Assembly (NCBI GenBank): GCA_031459935.1
Contig: JAVKHN010000043.1
Coordinates: 1 to 16,831 of the forward strand
Direction of reading: 5' to 3'
DNA: 16,831 bases
Source: Sysuimicrobium calidum
GTDB taxonomy: Bacteria > Sysuimicrobiota > Sysuimicrobiia > Sysuimicrobiales > Sysuimicrobiaceae
Shown in pieces: positions 6,556 through 12,950 of this stretch. Both the position numbers and the translations under genes were made by a program. The stretch's first letter is position 1. Each line of letters starts with the position of its first letter. Under the pieces are notes generated by a model. The model was not told where the DNA came from and did not search any database. It saw nothing but the letters and a program-made list of their open reading frames with translations.

Positions 6556-8385
6556 ATGCGGGTCCTCGGCCCGGTCCTGAGAGGTCTGCTGTACGGGGCA
6601 GTTGGCTACGTGGTGGGCGGGCCGGTGCTGGCCGCGGTGGTGCGGGCCGCGGGCGGTTCCTTCTCCTTCGATCTGGAGCTGGCCACGGGCTCGGTGCTGG
6701 GCACGGTGGGCTGGCTGGCCGGCGTGGGGGTGTGGGAGGTGTGGGCCCGGGGCTGGTTCGGGCTGCCGGTGCGATCCTGGCCGGAGGAGGACGGGGTGGC
6801 CCGCTACTTCCGCTTCACCACGGATCACAAGGTGATCGGCATCCAGTACCTGGTGACGTTCCTGGGGCTGTTCTTCCTGGGCGGACTGCTGGCCATGCTC
6901 ATGCGGTGGGAGTTGCTGCGCCCAGGCCTGCAGCTACTGACCCTCAACGGCTTCAACCAGGTGATGAGCCTGCACGGCATCATCATGATCGCCGTAGCCG
7001 TGGCCATCTTCCTGGGGGGGCTGGGGAACTACTGTGTACCGCTGATGATCGGCGCTCACGACATGGCCTTCCCGCGGATCAACGCCCTCAGCTACTGGCT
7101 CACCCCGCCCGTGGCGGTGATGCTGCTGGCGAGCCTGCTGGTGGGCGGGTGGGACTCCGGGTGGACGGCGTACCCGCCCCTCAGCGCGGTGAACGCCCCC
7201 GGGCAGGTGCTCATGATCGTGGCGGTGGTGGTCTTCGGGCTGTCCAGCATCCTGGGCGGGATCAACTTCCTCGTGACCATCGCCCGCATGCGGGCTCCGG
7301 GCATGACGTGGGGCCGGCTGCCGATCTTCGTGTGGTCCGTGTTCGCGGCGTCGCTGCTGAGCTTCATCTTCACCCAGTACTTGGCCGCGAGCCTGCTCAT
7401 GGTGCTGTTGGACCGGGTGGCGGGGACGAGCTACTTCCACTTCGCCCGGGGCGGAACCCCCGTCGTCTACCAGCAGCTGTTCTGGTTCTACTCGCACCCC
7501 GCGGTGTACATCATGATCCTGCCCGCCTTCGGGGCGGCCCTGGAGGTGATCACCCACTTCGCCCGCACGCCCCTGTACGCGTACCGGTGGGTGGTGGGAG
7601 GGTTTCTGGGCATCGTGGGGCTCAGCGGCATCGTGTGGGCCCACCACAACTTCACCAGCGGTATGCCCGGCTGGATGCACGCGCCCATGATGGCCACCAC
7701 GGAGGCCATCTCCGTGCCCACAGGCCTGGTGTTCCTGGGGGCCCTGGGGACCCTGGTGCGGGGGCGGCTGTGGCTGCGCACGCCCATGCTCTTCGCCCTG
7801 GGGTGGGTGTGGAACTTCCTCATCGGAGGCATCACCGGGATCTTCAACGCGGACGTGGCCACGGACCTCCATCTGCACGACACGTACTTCGTGGTGGGCC
7901 ATTTCCACTACACCATCATGGGCGGGGAGATCTTTGCCCTGCTGGCGGCGGTGTACTACTGGTACCCGAAGATCACGGGCCGGATGTACGACGAGCGCCT
8001 TGGGAGACTGCACTTCTGGTGGACCTTCCTGGCGTTCAACGCCACGTTTCTGCCCATGTTCTGGGCGGGGCTGCACGGGATGAACCGGCGCATCGCGGAC
8101 TATCCCGCGGCCTTGGGCGGGGTGAACTTCTGGACCAGTATTGCGGCCTTCCTGCTGGGCGCGGGCTTTCTGGTGTTCCTGTACAACTTCGTGGTCAGCT
8201 GGGTACGGGGTCCGCAGGCGGAGGCCAATCCCTGGCATGCTTCCACCCTGGAGTGGCAGGTGCCGAGCCCGCCGCCGGTGGAGAACTTCCCGGCCCCGCC
8301 CGCGGTGGTGGGCCCGCCCTACGTGTACGGGATCCCCGGGGTCCGGCACGCGGTGCTCGGTGTGGCGGGAGGAAGTGAGGAATGA
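6556..8385 (+). CDS. coxA: Haem-copper oxidase subunit I, A2-like with unusual K-channel
   Basis: 609 residues, ATG 4 bases after coxB, with GGAGG upstream. Low-spin haem ligands are H140 (SLHG) and H451; the high-spin haem ligand is H449 (VVGHFH). CuB ligands are H314, H363 and H364, and the cross-linking tyrosine Y318 is present (HPAVY). Helix VI reads YSHPAVY, lacking the A1 glutamate and matching the A2 YS type. D-channel residues N158, D169 and N176 are present. The helix VIII motif usually VPTGIKIF is VPTGLVFL: the K-channel lysine is V392. The preceding residues are MMATTEAIS, placing an extra Glu383 in that helix. An N-terminal extension of about 85 residues with two hydrophobic segments precedes the usual TTDHKVIGIQYL start. 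The enzyme should reduce O2 at the membrane and pump protons. The changes leave room for NO reduction or altered proton supply (see findings). Its stop overlaps the next gene (ATGA). Confidence 0.95.
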   Translation: MRVLGPVLRGLLYGAVGYVVGGPVLAAVVRAAGGSFSFDLELATGSVLGTVGWLAGVGVWEVWARGWFGLPVRSWPEEDGVARYFRFTTDHKVIGIQYLVTFLGLFFLGGLLAMLMRWELLRPGLQLLTLNGFNQVMSLHGIIMIAVAVAIFLGGLGNYCVPLMIGAHDMAFPRINALSYWLTPPVAVMLLASLLVGGWDSGWTAYPPLSAVNAPGQVLMIVAVVVFGLSSILGGINFLVTIARMRAPGMTWGRLPIFVWSVFAASLLSFIFTQYLAASLLMVLLDRVAGTSYFHFARGGTPVVYQQLFWFYSHPAVYIMILPAFGAALEVITHFARTPLYAYRWVVGGFLGIVGLSGIVWAHHNFTSGMPGWMHAPMMATTEAISVPTGLVFLGALGTLVRGRLWLRTPMLFALGWVWNFLIGGITGIFNADVATDLHLHDTYFVVGHFHYTIMGGEIFALLAAVYYWYPKITGRMYDERLGRLHFWWTFLAFNATFLPMFWAGLHGMNRRIADYPAALGGVNFWTSIAAFLLGAGFLVFLYNFVVSWVRGPQAEANPWHASTLEWQVPSPPPVENFPAPPAVVGPPYVYGIPGVRHAVLGVAGGSEE

Positions 8386-8576
8386 GCCGGTTGCAGCGTA
8401 AGCTCCAGCTGGGTACATGGGTGTTTGCGGGGCTGGCGGCCCTCACCGGGGTGGAGTGGTTCGCGGCCCGCTGGCCCGGCTCGCTCCTGTGGCTGGGGCT
8501 CATCGCCCTGGGCAAGACCGCCCTCATCGCGGAGTACTTCATGCACTACTCGCAGCTGCTGCGGGAGGAAGAATAG
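8382..8576 (+). CDS. Small oxidase subunit IV-like membrane protein
   Basis: 64 residues, ATG overlapping the coxA stop by 4 bases. It has two hydrophobic helices (about 11-27 and 36-54) and a short acidic tail ending LLREEE. The motif LGKTALIAEYFMHY in the second helix is the kind seen in prokaryotic cytochrome oxidase subunit IV (CoxD/CtaF-like) proteins. Its position between subunits I and III supports this. It probably stabilises the complex and has no catalytic residue of its own. The family assignment rests on size, topology and position. Confidence 0.8.
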   Translation: MSRLQRKLQLGTWVFAGLAALTGVEWFAARWPGSLLWLGLIALGKTALIAEYFMHYSQLLREEE

Positions 8577-8577
8577 A

Positions 8578-9141
8578 ATGCGCCAGGAAGCCACCGTTCG
8601 CCTCACCCGGGAGGAGCTGCAGAACGCGCGGCTGGGGCTGTGGCTCTTTATCGTATCGGAGGCGGCGCTGTTCAGCGCCTTCGTGGCGGCCCGCTACCTG
8701 AACCTGGGGACGTCCCGCCCTGCGGAGCTGAATCAGCTCCTGGGGCTAGCGATTACCGCAGTGCTGCTGTTGAGCAGCCTGACCGCGTATCGCGCGGAGA
8801 CCTGCATCGCGCACGGGGATCGAGCAGGATTCCTACAGAACACCCTGTGGACGATCCTGCTGGCGGCGGTATTCCTGGTGGGGGTGGTGGTGGAGTGGGT
8901 GGAGGGCTTTCACTTCTTCCCGCCCTCCACCCGGTACGGGACCAGCTTCTTCTCCCTGACGGGGCTGCACGGGCTGCACGTGCTCAGCGGGGCGGTGTTG
9001 CTGGTGGGCATCTACCTCCACGGCCGGCGCGGCCGCTACGGCCCCAGGGACTACTGGCCCGTGGAGGGGGTGGTGAAGTACTGGCACTTCGTAGACGTGG
9101 CGTGGGTGTTCCTCTATCCCACGCTGTACCTGGTGGGGTGA
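8578..9141 (+). CDS. coxC: Haem-copper oxidase subunit III
   Basis: 187 residues from ATG 8578, one base after the previous stop; GGGAGGA lies at 8563-8569. Five transmembrane helices, the short bacterial form rather than the seven-helix form. Family motifs: NARLGLWLFIVSEAALF (16-32, with the conserved membrane Glu29), FSLTGLHGLHV (125-135) and YWHFVDVAWVFLYPTLYL (168-185). Subunit III stabilises subunit I during turnover and helps keep proton uptake through the D-channel going. Subunit III-like proteins also accompany some NO reductases, so it does not settle the substrate. Confidence 0.94.
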   Translation: MRQEATVRLTREELQNARLGLWLFIVSEAALFSAFVAARYLNLGTSRPAELNQLLGLAITAVLLLSSLTAYRAETCIAHGDRAGFLQNTLWTILLAAVFLVGVVVEWVEGFHFFPPSTRYGTSFFSLTGLHGLHVLSGAVLLVGIYLHGRRGRYGPRDYWPVEGVVKYWHFVDVAWVFLYPTLYLVG

Positions 9142-9145
9142 AACC

Positions 9146-9865
9146 ATGGCGGAACCCGTAGTGAGCTTCTCGCAACTCCTGGATGCCTTGAGCGAGCAAG
9201 CAGGTTGCCCGCTCTTCGTGGCTGCCTCGGACGGCACCCCTCTCGCGGCACCGCGGCAGCACGCCATCCCGTGCCTGCAGGCGCCGGAGTGGGAGGGGAT
9301 CTGTCCGGGGGCCCGGGCGTTCGCAGGCGGGCCTCCTGGGACGGCGCTCGTGTGGACCTGCCCGAAGAACGCCCAGCCGCACCTGGTGGTGCCGGTGGCC
9401 AACGGATCTCGGCAGGCGGTGGTGATGGCGGAGCTGTGGCTGGCCCGAAGTCCCCGGACGATCCGGACTCGGGCGGAACGCATGGCACGCTTGGCCGCGG
9501 AGCTCATGCAGAAGGCCCTGCCTGCCCGGGCTCCGGAGGCGCGGACTCCGGTGGGAGAGGTGCCGAGCCGGGTGGTGCGTCAGGCCCTGGCAGACGGTCG
9601 CCTCACCCCGGAGGGCCTGCGCCGCCTGCGAACCCGCTACCGGCTCTCGTGGCGGGAGGTGGAGGTGCTGGTGCTGTACTACCTCACCGCCCACGGGCCG
9701 GACCAGCGGGTGCGGACCACGGTGGGCCAAACCCTGGGGCTCACGGAGGGCTCCGTGCGGGAGTACGTGCGCCGGGTGCGGCGCAAGCTCGGAGTGCGAT
9801 TCCGGCGGTCCCCGGAGGTTTGGGTGTGGGCCCGGGAACAGGGGCTCACACAGGAGGGTTGGTAG
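9146..9865 (+). CDS. Four-cysteine (PocR-like) sensor with LuxR-type DNA-binding domain
   Basis: 239 residues, ATG 4 bases after coxC and apparently in the same operon. The N-terminal part (about 5-100) has a PocR-like layout with C21, C43, C53 and C72 in the contexts AGCPLF, IPCLQ, GICPGAR and VWTCPKN, followed by PHLVVPVANG and a strand. Four spaced cysteines suggest a metal or iron-sulfur centre, or thiol redox sensing. After a linker, about residues 155-235 form a helix-turn-helix: LSWREVEVLVLYYL, then VGQTLGLTEGSVREYVRRVRRKLGV, of the LuxR/sigma-4 kind. It probably regulates the oxidase operon and perhaps the nos genes in response to redox state, O2 or NO; this is inferred from context. 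No receiver or kinase domain is present. Confidence 0.8.
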   Translation: MAEPVVSFSQLLDALSEQAGCPLFVAASDGTPLAAPRQHAIPCLQAPEWEGICPGARAFAGGPPGTALVWTCPKNAQPHLVVPVANGSRQAVVMAELWLARSPRTIRTRAERMARLAAELMQKALPARAPEARTPVGEVPSRVVRQALADGRLTPEGLRRLRTRYRLSWREVEVLVLYYLTAHGPDQRVRTTVGQTLGLTEGSVREYVRRVRRKLGVRFRRSPEVWVWAREQGLTQEGW

Positions 9866-10948
9866 GTGGCCGTCACCGCGGCGATCCTCCAGAAGCGGTA
9901 CGTCTTCGATCGGACCCCGCTGCTCGTCTACTGGGAGCTCACCCGGGCGTGCGACCTGGCCTGCCGACACTGCCGGGCGGAGGCTATTCCGGAGCGCCAT
10001 CCCCGCGAGCTCTCCACCCAGCAAGGTCGTCGGATGCTCCGGGAGGCCCTGGCCTTTGGGCCGCCGCTCCCGCACTGGGTGTTCACGGGCGGGGATCCCT
10101 TCAAGCGGCCGGACCTCACAGAACTCGTGGAGGAGGCCCGGACCCTGGGGTTCGGGGTTTCCCTTGCCCCAAGCGCCACGCCCCTCGTCACGGAGGCAGC
10201 CATCCGCCGCCTCGCACGCTCCGGCGTGCAGGCCATCTCCCTCAGCCTGGACGGCTCGACTCCGGAGCGGCATGATGCCCTGCGGGGCATTCCCGGATGC
10301 TTCGACCTCACCCTCAGGCTCGCCCGCCGGATCCGGGAGGAGGGGATCCAGCTCCAGATCAACACCCTGATCACCGCCTCCACCGTGGAGGATCTGCCCG
10401 CCATCTACGAGCTGGTCCGGGAGCTGGGCATTGTCCGCTGGAGCCTCTTCTTCCTGATCCGGGTGGGCCGGGGACAGGTGCTGGAGGAGGTGACGCCCCA
10501 GCAGGCGGAGCGGCTGTGCCACTGGCTCTTCGACCTGAGCGCGTCCGCGCCGTTTGCCATCAAGACCACGGAGGCCCCACACTACCGCCGGGTGGCGTTC
10601 GTGCGCATGCGCAACTGGGGCCTGGACGAGGCCACCATCGCCTCGACCTCCGTGGGCCGGGGGTTCGGGGTGCGGGACGGAAACGGTATCGTCTTCGTCT
10701 CCCACACGGGAGAAGTGTATCCTTCGGGGTTCCTGCCCCTCCGGGCGGGGAACGTGCGGGAGCGGAGCCTGGTGGAACTGTACCGGCACGCGGACCTGTT
10801 CGTGCGCATCCGGGATACGAGCCTGCTGGGGGGCAAGTGTGGCCGGTGCCCCTTCCGGGAGATCTGCGGAGGCTCCCGGGCCCGCGCCTATGCGTACACG
10901 GGCGATCCCCTGGCCAGCGATCCCCTCTGCCCGTACCAGCCGCCATAG
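9866..10948 (+). CDS. Radical SAM protein with SPASM-like C-terminal cysteines
   Basis: 360 residues. The GTG at 9866 follows directly on the regulator stop, with GGAGG 7 bases upstream. The radical SAM cluster is C29-x3-C33-x2-C36 in ACDLACRHCRAEA. The GGDP motif at 75-78 binds SAM, and SLSLDGSTPERHD is a core-strand motif. A C-terminal set C325-x2-C328-x5-C334-x20-C355 in CGRCPFREICGG...CPYQ can hold an auxiliary 4Fe-4S cluster. The sequence style (YWELTRACDLACRHC, GGSRARAYAYTGD) resembles the SPASM-type group that includes NirJ and AhbC/AhbD haem-modifying enzymes and peptide-modifying enzymes. No small precursor peptide gene is seen nearby. Its location at the end of an oxidase operon makes a haem or cofactor maturation role attractive, but the substrate is unknown. 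Confidence 0.87.
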   Translation: MAVTAAILQKRYVFDRTPLLVYWELTRACDLACRHCRAEAIPERHPRELSTQQGRRMLREALAFGPPLPHWVFTGGDPFKRPDLTELVEEARTLGFGVSLAPSATPLVTEAAIRRLARSGVQAISLSLDGSTPERHDALRGIPGCFDLTLRLARRIREEGIQLQINTLITASTVEDLPAIYELVRELGIVRWSLFFLIRVGRGQVLEEVTPQQAERLCHWLFDLSASAPFAIKTTEAPHYRRVAFVRMRNWGLDEATIASTSVGRGFGVRDGNGIVFVSHTGEVYPSGFLPLRAGNVRERSLVELYRHADLFVRIRDTSLLGGKCGRCPFREICGGSRARAYAYTGDPLASDPLCPYQPP

Positions 10949-10949
10949 G

Positions 10950-10973
10950 GCGGGAAATCCGGCGCGAAATCCT
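10950..10973 (+). repeat. Tandem 12-base repeat upstream of the cupredoxin gene
   Basis: Two adjacent copies, gcgggaaatccg and gcgcgaaatcct, differ at two positions. They begin just after the radical SAM stop in the 88-base gap before the cupredoxin gene. They could be a regulator site on one helical face or chance; nothing else in this gap is recognisable. Confidence 0.35.
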
Positions 10974-11036
10974 GCCTGCGCCCGATGCGGGGCGGAAGGC
11001 GGCGGGGGAGACTCCACCTACGGGAGGTGAAAGGAG

Positions 11037-11393
11037 ATGCGGCGGAGGATGGTGGCGCTGGGGGTATCGGGGATCCTGATACTGGGGAGCTGGGTGGCCC
11101 TTCAGGCGGGCGCGGCTCCGCAGAGGATCAAGGTGGAGGCGAAGGAGTTCACCTACAATCCCAGCAGGATCACGGTGAAAGCGGGCCAGCCCGTGGAGCT
11201 CCTCATGGAGAACAAGGGGGTCATCGAGCACGACTTCGTGCTCGAAAAGTTCAAGGTGAAGATGGGGCTTCTCAAGCCCGGCCAGTCCGGAAAGGCCACC
11301 TTCACGCCCACTGCCAAAGGCACCTTCCCCTTCTACTGCAGCGTGCCCGGGCACAAGGAGGCCGGGATGACGGGCACCCTGGTGGTGCAGTAG
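11037..11393 (+). CDS. Exported type-1 copper protein (cupredoxin)
   Basis: 118 residues, ATG 11037 with GGAGGTGA at 11023-11030 and GGAG closer in. An N-terminal signal peptide (MRRRM plus a hydrophobic core, possible cut after AGAA at residue 27) exports it. The mature ~91 residues form a plastocyanin/amicyanin-size cupredoxin with ligands H65 (IEHDF), C101, H106 and M111 in YCSVPGHKEAGM (C-x4-H-x4-M), all present. It has many lysines (e.g. EAKEF, KFKVKMG, KPGQSGK), suggesting a basic carrier. It probably shuttles electrons outside the membrane to CuA of NosZ and/or oxidase subunit II, both encoded nearby; which partner is used is inference. Its stop directly abuts the stop of the convergent gene with no bases between them. 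Confidence 0.92.
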   Translation: MRRRMVALGVSGILILGSWVALQAGAAPQRIKVEAKEFTYNPSRITVKAGQPVELLMENKGVIEHDFVLEKFKVKMGLLKPGQSGKATFTPTAKGTFPFYCSVPGHKEAGMTGTLVVQ

Positions 11394-12506
11394 CTAGCCG
11401 CGGAGGGAGAGACGTTCCCTCCGCAAGGTGGCCCGCTCCACCCTCCGGAGGTCCACGCGCGGTGCGACGCCCGCCTCCGCAGGGACCTCCACCGTACCGT
11501 CGGGGCCGAGGGTGACGGGCGGTTCGATGAGATCCTCCTCGAAGTACCGGTTGCTCGCGGAGAGGTCCGCGGGCAGTCGGAAGTTCGGCAGGGAGGCCAG
11601 GGCGAGGTTGAAGAGCCGGCCGATCCCTGTTTCCAGCATCCCCCCGCACCACACGGGGACTCCCCGCCGCGCGCAGAGGTCGTGGGTCTTCCGGGCGGCG
11701 TCAAGCCCGCCCAGGCGTGCGGGCTTGACGTTCACCACTCGGCAGGAGCCCAGTTCGATGGCCTTGCAGGCGTCATGCGGGTGCACGATGGACTCGTCCA
11801 GGCACAGGGGCGTGCGCAGCTTGCGCTGCAGGTGGGCATGGCCCACGAGGTCGTCCTCTCCCAGGGGCTGCTCGATCAGGAGCAGGCCGAGCCCGTCCAT
11901 GGCTTCGAAGACCGGAGCCTGGTCCAGGGTGTAGGCGGCGTTGGCGTCCACCTGGAGAGGAAGTTCAGGGAATGCCCTCCGTACCGCCCGAACCACCTCC
12001 AGGTCCCGCCCGGGCTTGATCTTGATCTTCACCCTCCGGTATCCCTGGCCTGCAAAGGTCTCGATGCGGCGCAGGAGGTCCGGGATCGTGGGCTCGATCC
12101 CCAGACTCACCCCCACCTCCACCCGATCCCGGATCCCGCCCAGGGCCTGCTTGAGGGAGATGTTCTGCCTCTGGCAGTGGAGGTCCCACACAGCCGCCTC
12201 CAGAGCTGCCTTCGCCATGTGGTGCCCGCGGATGCGGGCCGCCCGGCGTGGGAACTCCTGGGGGTGCGCAAGCGGCTCCCGCAGGAGACGGGGGAGCAGG
12301 AGATCGCGCAGCACACACCAGGTGGTCTCCTCGTGGTCGGAGGACGCGTCAGAAACCGGGGCCTCCCCCCATCCAACAAGCCCGTCCGCGTAGGCGGCGA
12401 CGAGGATGCACCGCTTGGTGGTCTGTCGGCCGGAGCTCGTTTCGAAGGCAAACCGCAGGGGTAAGTTCACCACCCGGAGCTCCACGGCCTCGACCCGAAT
12501 CCCCAC
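11394..12506 (-). CDS. menC: Enolase-superfamily o-succinylbenzoate synthase / N-acylamino acid racemase
   Basis: 370 residues on the - strand. GTG 12506 is chosen because GGAGG (12521-12517) lies 10 bases upstream; GTG 12512 or 12536 are alternatives in the same frame. Muconate-lactonising-type barrel: KIKIKPG at about 160-166 holds the KxK catalytic lysine, metal ligands are D187 (VDANAAY), E212 (IEQPL) and D237 (CLDES), and the opposite lysine is K261 (NVKPARLGG). The C-terminal WCGGMLETGIGR and LPADLSASNRYFEEDL segments are typical of the MenC/NAAAR subfamily. The likely reaction is dehydration to o-succinylbenzoate in menaquinone synthesis, with N-acylamino acid racemase activity as an alternative that sequence alone does not separate. 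No other men gene is visible in the window. Confidence 0.85.
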   Translation of the reverse strand: MGIRVEAVELRVVNLPLRFAFETSSGRQTTKRCILVAAYADGLVGWGEAPVSDASSDHEETTWCVLRDLLLPRLLREPLAHPQEFPRRAARIRGHHMAKAALEAAVWDLHCQRQNISLKQALGGIRDRVEVGVSLGIEPTIPDLLRRIETFAGQGYRRVKIKIKPGRDLEVVRAVRRAFPELPLQVDANAAYTLDQAPVFEAMDGLGLLLIEQPLGEDDLVGHAHLQRKLRTPLCLDESIVHPHDACKAIELGSCRVVNVKPARLGGLDAARKTHDLCARRGVPVWCGGMLETGIGRLFNLALASLPNFRLPADLSASNRYFEEDLIEPPVTLGPDGTVEVPAEAGVAPRVDLRRVERATLRRERLSLRG

Positions 12507-12549
12507 GGACACATCCCCTCCGGTTTTGCGCGGCACGGTTTCGGTTCCC

Positions 12550-12556
12550 TATAATA
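12550..12556. promoter_or_regulatory. Bidirectional AT-rich -10 patch (TATAATAAT)
   Basis: The stretch tataataat (12550-12558) is conspicuous in this GC-rich window. On the + strand it gives a perfect TATAAT (12550-12555) 39 bases before the GYD gene start; the best -35 is weak (ttgcgc near 12526). On the - strand 12556-12551 reads TATTAT, a 5/6 match, about 44 bases before the menC start at 12506. It is probably the shared core of two divergent promoters. Confidence 0.6.
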
Positions 12557-12594
12557 ATCGCGCCTTCCGGTCCTCCGGAGGCAGGGGGTGTGCC

Positions 12595-12879
12595 ATGCCT
12601 ACCTACATCATGCTGAGCCGTCTCACGGAATCCGGGGCGGAGACCATCCGCCACAACCCGGGCCGCATTCAAGAGGTGAACCGGGAGCTGGAGGCCATGG
12701 GCGTCCGGGTGCTCCAGCAGTACGCGGTCCTGGGACCCTATGACTTCGTGAACATCGTGGAGGCCCCAGATGTGGGGACCGTGATGCGTGCCTCCGTGGA
12801 ACTCAGCTCCAGAGGGAGCGTGCGCATCGAGACCCTGGCCGCTGTCCCCATGGACGAGTTCGTCCGGCTGTTCCGGTAG
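12595..12879 (+). CDS. GYD-domain protein
   Basis: 94 residues, ATG 12595. Possible ribosome binding sites are GGAGG at 12577-12581 and AGGGGG closer to the start. The GGAGG lies inside a palindrome (cctccggagg, 12572-12581). This is a compact alpha/beta ferredoxin-like fold protein of the GYD family: MPTYIMLSRLTESG start, ELEAMGVRVLQQYAVLGPYDFVNIVEAPD in the middle (GPYD at 47-50) and a VRIETLAAVPMDEF end. GYD proteins are widespread small cytosolic proteins without a firm function. It is read from its own promoter and is followed after 71 bases by the peptidase pair, perhaps in one transcript. Confidence 0.9.
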   Translation: MPTYIMLSRLTESGAETIRHNPGRIQEVNRELEAMGVRVLQQYAVLGPYDFVNIVEAPDVGTVMRASVELSSRGSVRIETLAAVPMDEFVRLFR

Positions 12880-12901
12880 GATTGGGCAGATCTCCATGGC
12901 G

Positions 12902-12917
12902 GGGCGCGGGAGCGCCC
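12902..12917 (+). other. Small hairpin in the GYD-peptidase gap
   Basis: A six-base-pair GC stem (gggcgc / gcgccc) with a ggga loop lies 22 bases after the GYD stop. There is no T run, so it is not called a terminator; it may be a processing or stabilising structure, or chance in GC-rich DNA. Confidence 0.3.
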
Positions 12918-12950
12918 GGAGGGGACGTACGGCCCGGTGGAGGAGACTCC

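Noticed and set aside
6556..8385. B-type (ba3) or C-type (cbb3) oxidase assignment
   Set aside because: D-channel residues N158/D169/N176, the YSHPAVY helix VI and separate subunits II to IV fit the A family; no cbb3 or ba3 hallmarks are visible.
6934..8418. A 494-codon - strand open frame over coxA
   Set aside because: Pro/His/Arg-rich translation without motifs, opposite an intact oxidase gene.
8984..11017. A 677-codon open frame on the - strand opposite coxC, the regulator and the radical SAM gene
   Set aside because: It is the opposite-strand shadow of three genes with clear motifs; its translation is rich in Pro, Gly, Arg and His with no domain.
12902..12917. Intrinsic terminator after the GYD gene
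   Set aside because: The stem is only 6 bp and there is no T run.
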